Assembly (NCBI GenBank): GCA_018292915.2
Contig: JACVVK020000349.1
Location: 590,001 to 654,000 of the forward strand
DNA: 64,000 nt
From: Batillaria attramentaria
Taxonomy: Eukaryota > Mollusca > Gastropoda > Batillariidae
Reading direction: 5' to 3'
Below the pieces are notes generated by a model. It was not told the DNA's origin. It saw only the letters and a list, made by a program, of their open reading frames with translations, and searched no databases. A program made the translations under genes and the position numbers. Position 1 is the stretch's first letter. Each line of letters starts with the position of its first letter. Shown one piece after another: positions 10,860-23,800 of this stretch.

Positions 10860-13254
10860 CACTGTGTTGGCAGAACTCCCAGTTTGACTGATATGTAGCA
10901 GCACAGAAATGAGCACCCATCACCACAAACAGGAATGCATGCAGAACGACCACTTTATGCAAACAATGTCCATGACTGCAATCAGTTGCCAAATTATGCA
11001 ATGCTGAGACAAACTAAATGAACATCCGCCACTGAACATCTTCACACTTTAAGACTGCATAACAAAATGCCGGTACATGTATACAAAAAAAGTTGAAACA
11101 CACATGAAGGACAAATGCACAAAAAGGGACAGCTGCTCATCTCACAAGTTCTCCATGGATGGAGAGCAACGTTAATAAAATAAAATGAGTTTGTCTATTG
11201 TCCTCTGATCACGTCTCCAACTTTCTGGTGTGCTGATCATTTTGGAAAGCAGTGGCAGTTCATCCTTGATGTGATTTCGTGAAGGTCGTTACCATTTGGA
11301 CCTCTAGTACACTGACATGCAGAAATACCAGAACACTGGTCATATTACTGGTTGGTCATGGTGATAACCATCGCTTTTCCCACCCGAGGATCGAAAATAT
11401 GCTTTGGTAGAAAAATTAAATAAACCTCAAAGTTTTATAATCAGATACGAGCAGAAAGCAGTGTAGTTTTGTACATTCATGTATAACACTGGATCTGATT
11501 ACAGTTGTCATGATATTATAACTGAAGTAGAAAATACAGTGGACACACACTCAATACTGTGACAAGGGCAGGAAAGCACAGCTGGGATAAACACACATTG
11601 GTTTTTGCAGGTAATTTCAAATGACAGCATTTGTGTGTGGTGTGGCGCATGCGTGTGTGTGTGCGTGCGTGCATGTGGTGGTGGGCAGGGTGATAGGAAT
11701 GGGAATGGAGTGATATTTATGTTATGTTGGTCTTAGCTATGTGATCAACGGTAATTCTTATGTCAAGGTTAGTTTAACGCAATTTAAACCATAAATAACT
11801 ATCTTTACGTGCTTGGATACATTTTTATACGGTGATTATGATTGTATTATTTGCATGCTTTTTACGTTTTATGTGTATGTTCTACGCATGTTGCAAAGCG
11901 ATTTTCTCAATTCTAGGACAAATAAACTTGACTTGATACTATATCATGTAGAATTGTAACTGTACTTACTGACCTGACAAACTTTGTATGCATGAAAACT
12001 AACTCCAAACACATCGTTCATGCATGTCTGCAATGTTATTGTTAATGTAAAAGCACTTACTGAACACAGGCCACAAAAAAATAAAGTCAACCAGTTCTGA
12101 GCAGATGGTGTCACAACCTAGTTCCACGTAAAAGCATAAAATAGGGTGGCAAGACAAACATGAGCTTACAAGGCGCCAGCACTAAAATGTGGAATGATCA
12201 ACAGCTGGGGATTATTTAACTGATTACTGAATATACATATATACATCATTTTATCACCTGTCACTTCAAATCTGAAACTGCATTCTGCAAATCTGGTAGT
12301 TCAAGTAGGTATTGCAGTAAAATCACTCTCAATGCCCACCTTACTAAAACACAAAATGAAATTATAGTCAGCATCGCTTTACATGTAATGTCACCAGAAC
12401 TGTAATATTTCATTCAAAGCATGTCGCACAAAGCATGTCGCACAACCTGAACAAATTCAACTGCATTTTGCTCTCTCCAGAAGTCGGAGCCGAAACTGAT
12501 TTTATCGAAGTATACAAAAGACAGAACAGTTTGTGAACAAACACATCATAAAACATGGAGCTAAACGTCAGGAAATAGTAAATAGTAGTATCACCGATAC
12601 GTTGACTGGATCTGTGCAACGTTAACACTAAAGCATCAATGAATTGAATTGCACCAACTGTTACATACAAGCATTGGATGATTTGATTTTGAGCGAGCAC
12701 CCGTCCCCAGAAAAAAGAGCACAGGCAAAAGCCTGCAAAGAGTTGGATTTGTCCTTATGTACACACAAACACGCACAAAAACTTTTAAAAATTCTGCCTC
12801 AAACTCAAAGCACACCTTCAAATTGCCACTGTGGCGAGGATGTAAAGCTACAAGGAGTCCGACAATTAAATTTTAAACTTAAAAAAAAAAACTGATGTTG
12901 AAGGCAGATCCCTTATACCAATGACACCTGGTTGTTTGAAAGCGGCCCACACTAACGATTTCACAGCAAAGAGAAACAACTAGTACTGACTTGCAAATGT
13001 TGAACATTTTTCCCATGCTGGTGTTACGGTTACCACCCCCTAGTGAACACTTGTGTGGAGGGTGAAGAGGTCAATGACTCAATGTGAAGGCAACAAGTAG
13101 ATGAACAACAGGAAGACGATGAGATGAGGAGCTGTACATATTCAATGGTTTAAACCCCTCCCAACCACATCAAGTCTTAACCCATGGCATCCCCAACCCA
13201 TGCCTCCCTTTGATTTTGATCTCTGAATGTGTTTGCCGAGTCTTGCAACTAACT
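10860..13254 (-). other. Probable 3' UTR and intergenic DNA of the ARHGAP11A-like gene
   Basis: No conserved frame is visible. A segment ending near 11940 with AAATAAACTTGACTTGA looks like a plus-strand LINE 3' tail. A short GT-rich run lies near 11635-11690. The remainder is AT-rich unique sequence. Confidence 0.45.
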
Positions 13255-15786
13255 TCAATACTGTTCGAGTGATTGGTTGGGGTGGGACGTGAGATGCAGA
13301 GCCTCGTGAGATGATTTTTCAGGGGAGCGTGCGTACTTGTGGGGTGAATGTCGGCCGCGTGGGGAGCGTGGAGACTGGAGACGCTTGACCTGTTTGCCTG
13401 GCGATCGCTTGCTGCCCCCAGTCACCGGACCGTAACGTAAGACTTGGTGGGGTGTGAGACCTTTGGCCGTCCTAAGCTGGTGCAGTTTACCCTCATTATC
13501 GGCAGCACGGTGAGCGGTGACAGGTTTGGTGTTGGTGGCCTCTTGAAGCGGTGAGCGACTCGTGAGGGTGCAATGTTTCTGGCTTCGTGGGGTGACCACA
13601 TCATCGATGGTCTCCAGCAAGGAAGAGCTGAGGTCTGATTCCCCATCCGTAAAGATGAACTGCTTGTCAGTGCCAGGTACCTGTAAATGCTTTTTGTCTC
13701 CTTGTCTGGCGGCAGACTGGTCAGTGCGGTTGGTGTTGATGTTTGCAGTCTTTTGGTCTTCCAACCTCCGGCAGGCTTTCTGAGCCAGGCTGCGGTAGTA
13801 ATCTGCCTTCTTGTCAGTAGTGGCGAAGATGGTGGGTATGCGGATGGGGGACACGCCCCGCTTTCGCGTCGTGCAGGTTGGGAAGTGCAGGGAAGCGTCT
13901 GACTGGTCCAGCCCTGAGTGCTCCAGGCTACTGTTGATCTGCTGAACATTGGCGGCCACGTGACCAGCATTGGATTCTTTGATCTGTGCAACGCTTTCGT
14001 GCTTCTGCATTCGCATTTCCGCGCGCTTGAGAGACAGAGTGGGCTGATGGGATGTCCCCGACTGATGGTGGACCTGGTTTGGCTTCTCTGCTTGTGGTCT
14101 CGTCTCCATGGCTTCAGCAAGCTCTTCTTTCATTGGCTCCAAAACTTGACTGACTGCTTCCACTGTGCCCTTGACCTTTTTATTACCTTCAGGAACTTCC
14201 GTTCTCCTGTGTTCCTTTTCCCTGACATCCTCCCTGGAGGAGCTCTCTCTGGAAATGACAGATCGCTCACTGCGGAACGACGAGCCTTTCTGGTCGCTTC
14301 GGCTGAGATGGAAACTTTGACCCCTTGATTTCTTGGGGGATCTTGCTGGCAAGGAGATGTCCTTGACACTGGGGGGGAGATCACTGTCCTCGAGGAATCC
14401 AGCCCTCGCCAACAGTTTGTGCGTCTCTGCACAGATCTGCAGGTTTGGGATCACGTTGGCGTGACGCCCGGAACTTGCCACGTACATGCTGTTGGATCTG
14501 GCGGTTGGACGCTCGCCTTTTACTCTGGATTTCAGGTCCTCTGCTGACACGCTCTTGATGCTTCGCCCGTTGCTGGTGTTGACAGGTTTGTAGTCTTCAA
14601 TCTCTGATCTGCCAACTTTGCTGACCTCGGAGGGACTTGTCTTGGTGAAGGTGGTGTTCAGCTGTCTGCCCTCTCGACGTTTCTTGGTGGCGGCTTTGGT
14701 GTCTACGCCTTCTACAAGCGACCCCTTGCCACTGTCGACAGAAAATGATCGCTCCAACGGCCTGCTGCTGTTACTGCTGCTAACAACAGACAACTCAGAC
14801 GCTGAGCTGAGGAGGCTGTCGACACTGGTGGAAGGTTGGAGGGGAGGGTGGGGCATGTTCACCGATACGCTAGAGCCATAGTTGGCCATGCTGCGTGGCC
14901 CTGCATTGAAATCAGCTCTCAGGCTGTGCAGAGTTGAACTTTTTATGGTTGGGGGGTTGTGAATGACCGTGCCACCAGAAATGGTGGAGAAACCAGCGTC
15001 GGACTCCGCGTCTGACCCACCCTCACTTCCGGTCTCCATCATGGTCTGGTCATTGAAACCAGTTGGTGGCGGCAACACGACATTCAGCAGACTGCTCTCT
15101 AGCACGCTCTCTTCCCTCGAATAATTAGCTACTGACTCCACGGGACTTTTATGAAGGGACTTAGCTTTATCTTCATGCTTTGCTGTGTTATCACTGGTAC
15201 CACCCCTATCCCCGACACGGCCCTTGCATGATGTCTGATCTACATTAGCAGACACTCGATCCGGCAAGGTGGGCACAATGACAGGTATGGGATAGCCGAT
15301 ATCAGACTTATCCAAGCTGCGCCGCAGTTTTGTCAGTTTGTCCGTCTTTCCCTCCAGCAGCCCATTACCCAGGGTGTTTGGCTGTCCCCTCCTCAGAGAC
15401 CCATCTGTCGAATGTGACCGACGAACAGGTTTCTGACCTGGGCGACATGAATCAGTGCGGGCGAGGGTGCGACCCCTCTCCTGGTGACCTGATGGGGGCG
15501 AGCCTGGCACCAGCGATGCCAGCGTGCTGCGAGTTGCGTCCAAATCCATAGTGTCATCCGGGTCGATGAAGCCTTGGTTGAGTGTGTTGGGGATGCTGAC
15601 GGTGGAGACGAGGGAGGCGTTGTGTAGGGTTGGGGATGAGGCGCTGCGCATAATGGACAGACCTGACACTGGCGAGTGCTCTGTGGTGTTGCCCAGTTCT
15701 GTTGCTGACTCGCTGTGAGGGACGCCGGTTGGGCTGGCCAACCGTTCACCAACCATGCCTTCTCTTTGCTGTGAATCTGGGAAATC
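13255..15786 (-). CDS. ARHGAP11A: Large terminal exon of the ARHGAP11A-like gene (843 codons)
   Basis: Open from the acceptor (TTTTGCAG on the minus strand, exon starting DFPDSQQ) to a stop at 13255-13257. It encodes residues 493-1335: Ser/Thr-Pro-rich, strongly basic near the end (KRLQSPRSPRGRHSPHKY) and with no globular domain I recognise. A short, probably helical segment near KADYYRSLAQKACRRLED follows the SPIRIPTIF motif. The many SP/TP and RxxS sites suit a heavily phosphorylated, nuclear or microtubule-associated tail. The frame also runs upstream of the acceptor, so the frame alone would overstate the exon. Confidence 0.9.
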   Translation of the reverse strand, partial: DFPDSQQREGMVGERLASPTGVPHSESATELGNTTEHSPVSGLSIMRSASSPTLHNASLVSTVSIPNTLNQGFIDPDDTMDLDATRSTLASLVPGSPPSGHQERGRTLARTDSCRPGQKPVRRSHSTDGSLRRGQPNTLGNGLLEGKTDKLTKLRRSLDKSDIGYPIPVIVPTLPDRVSANVDQTSCKGRVGDRGGTSDNTAKHEDKAKSLHKSPVESVANYSREESVLESSLLNVVLPPPTGFNDQTMMETGSEGGSDAESDAGFSTISGGTVIHNPPTIKSSTLHSLRADFNAGPRSMANYGSSVSVNMPHPPLQPSTSVDSLLSSASELSVVSSSNSSRPLERSFSVDSGKGSLVEGVDTKAATKKRREGRQLNTTFTKTSPSEVSKVGRSEIEDYKPVNTSNGRSIKSVSAEDLKSRVKGERPTARSNSMYVASSGRHANVIPNLQICAETHKLLARAGFLEDSDLPPSVKDISLPARSPKKSRGQSFHLSRSDQKGSSFRSERSVISRESSSREDVREKEHRRTEVPEGNKKVKGTVEAVSQVLEPMKEELAEAMETRPQAEKPNQVHHQSGTSHQPTLSLKRAEMRMQKHESVAQIKESNAGHVAANVQQINSSLEHSGLDQSDASLHFPTCTTRKRGVSPIRIPTIFATTDKKADYYRSLAQKACRRLEDQKTANINTNRTDQSAARQGDKKHLQVPGTDKQFIFTDGESDLSSSLLETIDDVVTPRSQKHCTLTSRSPLQEATNTKPVTAHRAADNEGKLHQLRTAKGLTPHQVLRYGPVTGGSKRSPGKQVKRLQSPRSPRGRHSPHKYARSPEKSSHEALHLTSHPNQSLEQY

Positions 15787-17750
15787 CTGCAAAACAAATT
15801 TGGGACAGCATGAGAAATAAGCCACAGCCAAGCATATGAACTGTATTAAACACCAGCAACACGTCTCTGAGCAAAACAATGAAGAGACTGCTTGCAAAGA
15901 ACTGGAAGGACCTGGCAAGCACCAGTTCAGACAAAATTAACAAAACGGCATGCTATACCAGCAAATTTGTTGCACTACTTAACTGTCCCTTTCAGGAAAT
16001 TCGGGCTGCTTTTCTTGGGGAAGCGCGTCACCACAATGCAGCACCACCCAACATACCTATCTTATTTTTCAATTTTGCTGGGGGAGGAAAGTTGGATAAC
16101 AGGGAGAGAAAACCACTGAGCAGCCTGGTAGTCAGGAAAAACCGATATCACACATCACAAGCTCAACCTGGGCTTGAACCCACGCTTCATCGCCATGTCA
16201 CAGTGACGGCCATTCAGTAGCGCAGCGGCTAAGTCCAACACGCTGTTTGACCACCACTCACCTGGAGGTGGAGGTGGAGGTGGAACCCCAAATCTCACTC
16301 TAAGTCTAACCTGTCTAATCCTAACCACACTCATCGCTTGACAGCACAAGTGTGAGACCACTAAGTAGATATAAATATAATATTAAAAAAAAAAAAGAAA
16401 CAAGGAGGAACGGCCCCGTCCTACAAAGTTGTTTCTCCAAACTTCATTTTATTTTGTCTTTGTAGTTATTGTTGCCGGTTCTCCCCTCTCCAAGTTCTAC
16501 CAATGACACTAGATCCTCTACGACCTCGACCGATAAGCCACGTGACTGCGGGTGGGGCCGGGTGGGGGAAGAAGGGAGGGAGAGAGAGAGGGGCAGAGAG
16601 AGAGGGTGGGTGGGTGGGTGTTTAGGAGTTTAACGTCCTTTTCCCCCACATAAGGGTGATATCAAAGACGGGGCAACGAGAAAAAGGCCAGCACAAATAT
16701 TTGGCCCCAGCGGCCTGGATTCAAACTCTCGGCCCAAGCATTGAAAGTCCAACGCTCTACCATTCGGCCACCCTGGCTCCCCAGAGAGAGAGAGAGAGAC
16801 GTCAGTTCCCTGATCTAAACATTTGATGTCAGCCTCAGGCAGGTCGTCATACAGAGAGAGAGAGAGATGACGTCAATTCCGTGAAGTAAACTTTCGACGT
16901 CAGCCTCTAGCACTGAGATCGTCTGAGGATGCTTGTTCATGTCTTGTGATTTCCCTGCTGGCTTTGTGACTTCTCCGACTGAATTATTTTTCACATGAAA
17001 TCTGGAAGATCTAGAGGGCTGATGAAATGTCGGAAGCAGTGGCGATACTTGCAGATTTTGTCTGTGAACCAAACTTTTGACGTCAGCCTCACGCTGCTCG
17101 TCTGACAGATGATACTTCTACATATCTTGTGATTTCCTTGTTGCTTTTGTGACTTCCGTGACTGAATTAATTTTGACATAAAATTTGGAAGATCTAGAGA
17201 GCTGATGAAACGTGGACTTAAGTGCCTTGGTTTGTACTTACGAAATTGCAAAATTGGAACTTTTTTGACCGGCGCTTCTTGCAGAAACGTGAAAAATGTG
17301 TTTATCTAAAAGCTCTGCTATTCTTAATACTAAAGCTATAATAGTGCAGCAGTTCATGTCATATGTGCAGTTGGCACAAGTGACAAAAATACCGGAAAGA
17401 TGAGTAATTTGAAGGAGTCTTTTCATAGATATTTGGCCTTATATGCAAACCACCCCTACCTCGGAAATATTTTTCTTACACAAAACCTGTCAGAGCTACA
17501 TAGCTGTGCTTCGAAAACAGGCAGTATAATTGGATGATCTTCCCAATTTCAGAAAATGAAGCCATTTGAACATTTTTTTCGAAAAAATTCGTAACATGAC
17601 CGTTTTTTAAAAATCGGCGATAACTCTTTTGAAAATGCAGTAGGCTAAAAATCGTGAAAAATAGGTCTGGAGAAGGTGAATGCCCATTTTATCTCAAAGT
17701 CAAAAGGCCTCCAACGAGGTGGTTTAGGAGATAGCCATCATTACATCCGT

Positions 17751-17810
<60 letters not shown>

Positions 17811-20800
17811 TTCCCGCCAAAAAGAACGCAGCAGCAAAGTGTGCACGGAAGGTGTCTATGACGCAGATTTCGTTACGTCACTGTGTGCGTGAAAGTAAGT
17901 ATTGTGTGGAGAAACGTCACAGTCTTGTTTTGTATCACTGAAACTTGCTGCTGCGCGTAGCAAAATCTGCCCCGTCTCATAAAGTTGTTTCTCTATAGAG
18001 AAACAACTTAAAAAGGGGGGGGGGGGGGGGGGTTTGATGACATGCATACCTTATCTTTGCTCCCACTTAGGCGTTTAAAGAGATGCTTTGCTTTTCCGGA
18101 CTTTCGAAGTGGGTTGCTGCACAAATTGGTTGTACTGGACTTTCTTCTGAAACAAAACCAAGCAGCGTTACATCGTCTACAAATAAACAACAAAAAATGG
18201 CCAGTACTGTCACTGTCCAGCCACATGCATCCTTTTTGTAAAACTTCATCAGCAGTTCGTAACTGTCGTTTTACAGAGTAGCATTTTTATTACAACACAT
18301 AGTTACTGGTATCGAGTCACTGTGAAAAGTGTCTGCTGTTTCAAATAGTGTTGAGATCAGCCTTTATTACAAGGAGTTATAACTTATACAGTATAAAGTA
18401 TGGCACTGCATGCTGGACACGTTACTGTCAGTTTGACAGAAAGCTTTCCAACACATCTTCAGTTTCCAGTAACTGTTTTCCTGTACCACCCACCGTACTT
18501 ACCTTTACCAAACAAAACGTTCAAATATTAAAATGCTCGAATTATAAACCAAACCAAGCAAAGCAAAACAAGAAAATCCCAACAGAAAACAAAGCAAGCA
18601 GCATGCTGTTGAGAACATAATTTTTGTTGACTACGTGTATTTCATTTTGACAAATGCTGTCACAGTTTTTTCCTAAAATGGAAGGATCGGATAAACAGCA
18701 ACTCCATCGTTGTGTCTCACTTAGTGATACTGCTTTCTTTCCATGTCAAATGAACTCTACCTCTTGCTCTTGCGGCTGCTGGTGGGACTGAACATCCCCA
18801 GTTTTTTGCGCGGAGTTTTCATGTCATGACCTGGCGTGGCAGAGAAGGCGATCTGTGACTTTCCCGTGAACGCAATACTAGGCGTGTCCAGCGGATTGGG
18901 AATTCGAGCATCTGTACAAAAAGAACATGCAAGATGCAAACAAAAACAAAGAACAGGAGAGTGGACGGTGGTTTGTTTTTTGTGGAGAAAAGAACTTTCC
19001 ATGCATGGTGCGTGAAGCACTGCACGTGTAGATCTGTTCTTGGTGACACATTCAAGACTTGTACATTCAGTTTACCAGCTTTGGTGGCGAAAAAAAAGAA
19101 AGAAAGAAAGAAAGAAAAGCCACCTGCGAAGTAAGGTGCTTGACAAATAAAAACAACACTGATCCTTTGTTTGCATGTACTGTAACTTGTAAAACTGGCA
19201 GTGTGTGTTTCATGTACTGTAACTTGTAAAACTGGCAGTATGCGTTTCACGTTCTGTAACTTGTAAAACTGGCAGTGTGTGTTTCATGTACTGTCACTTG
19301 TAAAACTGGCAGTATGCGTTTCACGTACTGTAACTTGTAAAACTGGCAGTATGCGTTTCACGTTCTGTAACTTGTAAAACTGGCAGTGTGTGTTTCATGT
19401 ACTGTCACTTGTAAAACTGGCAGTATGCGTTTCACGTACTGTCACTTGTAAAACTGGCAGTATGCGTTTCACGTACTGTAACTTGTAAAACTGGCAGTAT
19501 GCGTTTCACGTACTGTAACTTGTAAAACTGGCAGTATGCGTTTCACGTACTGTAACTTGTAAAACTGGCAGTATGCGTTTCACGTACTGTAACTTGTAAA
19601 ACTGGCAGTATGCGTTTCACGTACTGTAACTTGTAAAACTGGCAGTATGCGTTTCACGTTCTGTAACTTGTAAAACTGACAGTGTGTTTCATGTACTGAT
19701 ACTTGTAAAACCGGCAGTATGTGTTTCTGATTGCCATGTACTGTAACTTGTAAAACTGGCAGTATGTATTTCATGTACTGTCACTTGTAAAACTGGCAGT
19801 ATGTATTTCATGTACTGTCACTTGTAAAACTGGCAGTATGTATTTCATGTACTGTCACTTGTAAAACTGACAGTATGTATTTCATCTACTGTCACTTGTA
19901 AAACTGGCAGTATGTATTTCATGTACTGTCACATGTAAAACTGGCAGTATGTATTTCATGTACTGTCACATGTAAAACTGGCAGTATGTATTTCATGTAC
20001 TGTCACTTGTAAAACTGGCAGTATGTATTTCATGTACTGTAACTTGTAAAACTGGCAGTATGTATTTCATGTACTGTCACTTGTAAAACTGGCAGTATGT
20101 ATTTCATGTACTGTCACTTGTAAAACTGGAAGTACATGTATGTGTTTCATGTACTGCAACTTGTAAAACTGGAAGTATGTGTTTCATGTACTGCAACTTG
20201 TAAAACTGGAAGTATGTGTTTCATGTACTGTAACTTGTAAAACAGGCAGTATGTGTCACGATGCCTTGCCCAGAGAATTCACTTGCAGAGTGACTGTGAA
20301 ACTAGCTCAAGGGACAGCAACACAATGTAAAAGCAGAAAAACAAAACTAAAAAATAAAGGAAACAAAATGCAAGCAACCCCCCAAAACCATGCAGTTTCA
20401 ACTACATGTAGATAAAACATCAAAAGGAAACAAGGAAAAGTATAACTCATAAGTGTAAAAATATCAACAAAACGACACATTCTTGTCAAAATTCCAACTC
20501 AAAACCGGGAATAAAAACAGAGGTAACGCAACATAAAGTGTACAGGAATCTGTCCACAGGCCACTGCAAACTGAAGCTGCGTTTGATGGGATTGTGTATC
20601 ACTGGCCCTGGAACTGGAAAACCATAAACTGACACGTTCAACCCAAGTTTAGAAAATGTGTTTGGGTGAACATTCTATCATTTGCCTCCACTTTCACCCA
20701 TACAACTCTGTGATTCATTTTGACATGACAACACCAGAGCGATAATGCACGTAAGTTTTAACACAGCCTGTACAGCTGTAGTGTAGCAAGGCCTAAAAAT

Positions 20801-23800
20801 AGTAAAATGATCCGTGGTCCACAGCGATCGTCAAATGTGTCAGGACCTTGGTAGCCATTCGGGCTACCGCCCTGAACAAAACTGGTATCCCGAAAAAAAT
20901 TCTGGAAGCCGGAGTGGCTGCTAGGTTCTGATTCATCTCAGAATTCCTGCTCGCCATTCGGGCTACCGCTACCGGAGCTTTCACTCGCCCGACGGTAAAT
21001 TTGGTAGCGAAAGCGAGCGGGCGAGCGCATTTGACGATCGCTGGGTCCAGATGAAGAAAAAGTGTGTAGCATGTAGTGAGGGAGTGGCAAAGCCAGGAGC
21101 ACACGTCCTGCTCCCCCACGTTTTTTTTGTTTGTTTTTGTTTTTTTGGTACAGCATCAGTCACAGGTCGGTCAGCCACCGCAGCAGCGACAGGACTTTTT
21201 CGTACTATATTGGTCCGCCACCGGCCTCTGCCTGAAGCTTCTTCACCGCCGCCACGTGGTGACCTTTCCTCATTTTAACGGTCCTCAATTCTTCTTCTGT
21301 CGTGTTGGTGAGTGCCACGAAGGAGTCAAACCCCTCCTTCACCAAAGCTTCTGTCACCAGCGGGGGGCAGGGCCACAGACCATGTGCTGAAGTCAAATTT
21401 CTCTGCCATTTCCGTTATAAAAAACTTATTCACCCCTAGCAAGGCATAGCAAGCAGCCGCTGCAGCGCCGGCCAGCCGACTAGCCAGTGAGTGCCTGACC
21501 GCGAGCACGGGAGAGGCTACACGCAAAGCCCCACGTGAAAAACGAGAAGGTCCGCCTTCACGCGAACTTGCCAAAAAACGAACCCGTCATATTTACATTT
21601 TGTTTTCCTATCAAAACATCACAAAATTACACTAAAATTTGTGGCGACTGGTGCATGTTGGCTGAGTTGAAGTGCTTCAGAGGAGGAAACACACTCTTTG
21701 AGAGGAGAAAAACTTTTAGCCAAAGGGTGGAAATGTGCTAAAAGGCGGAAGATTTGAAGCCCTGCTGTAGAAAAGAGTATGGAGGAAGTAAGTGGTACTC
21801 ACCATGTGCATCTGGTCGCCGTGTGGAGGCTGGTGTGAACGGTGTCGCACCAAGAGCCATTCGCTGGGGCAACTGCTCCAAAATTGCTTTTCTGGAAAAA
21901 TGAAATTTCGTGTTATAAATTAAGTATAAAACAGATAACATCACTGTTTACAAACTGCATGCGAGTGTTTTTCACAAAGATTGTGGCAAGATTTTTGCTA
22001 ACTGGTTCCTCTGCCAAAACAGTTTGATTTTTTCTCAGCAAACCATGTAACAACCAGTCCTATCAAAATGGACAATGTGATCTACAGTTTTCACAATTTA
22101 CAACTCACTTGTAACACTGTACTGATTCATTTAAAAATCTATAATCTATTGAATCCCATCTACAACCATTCTGAATTTTTCTGTTTCTAATGTTTCCCTG
22201 TTCCTGGCTGAAATTTTCGTGGTATGTGGTGGTGATACTTATAGTATACATCTAACTTTCTTTGTACTACAATGTTGAATGTTGGGTATGGTATGGTATG
22301 GGGACTTCTCCTCGGCGCACATACATCCATCTCTACTGAAATGCTCATGGTGCTGCAGGGCTGGAGGACGAAGCAGTGAAAGCCTGCTGCCACTAAGCAC
22401 TACTTTATGTGCAAATCTTCACCCTGCTATTCATTCTGGTGCGTGTGACAGTTTTCTGTTTTTCCATGTCACAGGCCACAACCTACTCTTCTCCGAAAGA
22501 TGAACGTGGGATTTTTAGCGTGCACACTTGATATATAAAATTGTGTGCGTGTGCGTGTACACGAGAGTGCGACAGGCACGTAAACGATTCTGCACATGAT
22601 TCTGACTCAATTTGGAATTAAAAAACTCTCACCAAACACGTAGGAAGAAAACGCAAATGAAAACAAAGTGAACACTTTGCAGCCCAGGAAGAATTCCCTG
22701 GTTCAACTAGTGTGAAACAGAATCCGAACAATAAAACACTCACTTCTTTGTGGCGGAGAAAGGCACTCCTTCCCCGGACGCCTTGCGTTTGCGCATGACA
22801 ACAGGGGTGGCGGAGGGAGCAGAGGGTGGCAGACTCGTCTCCTGTGTTTTGGACAGGGACTGGGACTGAGACTGGGACGCCATTCCACTCTCGTTGGACA
22901 AACTCATCTGACTGGATGATGTCAGGTTGTTCTTGCCGTCCGTGCTGCGTCGCAGCTTAGCGATGCTGCGGCCAATGGAGCTCACCAACCCTGCACACAA
23001 CAAGGACAGCCTGACGTCAGTTTTTGAAACATGCTGGCGACCATACTCACTGTGGTTGTTAGCAAATTCCTTATAAGCCTATACACAGTATACTACAAGT
23101 AGTTACATCAAGAATTAAGTAAGTTTACCTATTTTATCGGATTAGATTATATAACACATTGTGGAGAATGATCTCTGAGAAAATCAATGAAACTTTATTT
23201 TACAACAGTAGAGGCAGTTGACAACACCAACACAGTTTTCAGCAATCGTCAAATGTGTCAGAACCTTGGTAGCCATTCGGGCTACCGCCCTGAACAAAAC
23301 TGGTAGCCCGAAAAAAAATTCTGGAAGCCGAAGTGGCTGCTAGGTTCTGATTCATCTCAGAATTCCTGCTCGCCATTCGGGCTACCGCTACCGGAGCTTT
23401 CAATCGCCCGACGGTAAATTTGGTAGCGAAAGCGAGTGGGCGAGCGCATTTGACGAAGGCTGGTTTTTATACCTGCTGTTGGAGAGAGGAGAGAGAGAGA
23501 GGGATTATGAGTGTGTATGTGTGTAGATCTGTATGTGTGTGGTGTATTGATGTTCTTCACTGAGTTCTTATTTGATTTTTTGAAAAACCCATTTTAATTC
23601 TTTTAAGTTTTATTTGTTTTCTTTTTTTATGGTTGCCTACAATTTCCCTTGTGGGATTAATAAAGTATATAATTTGATTTTCATTTCATCTAAGACAGAC
23701 AAACTCCTTTCAATCAACACTGAACAAAGCCTGAATACCCAGAGAGAATTCCTAATGGTTGGTTGGATTCTTTGAATGAACGGTGTCATGTACTAGACGT

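Noticed and set aside
13422..14120. 232-codon minus-strand frame inside the RhoGAP terminal exon
   Set aside because: Overlaps the well-supported frame in another phase and has no domain.
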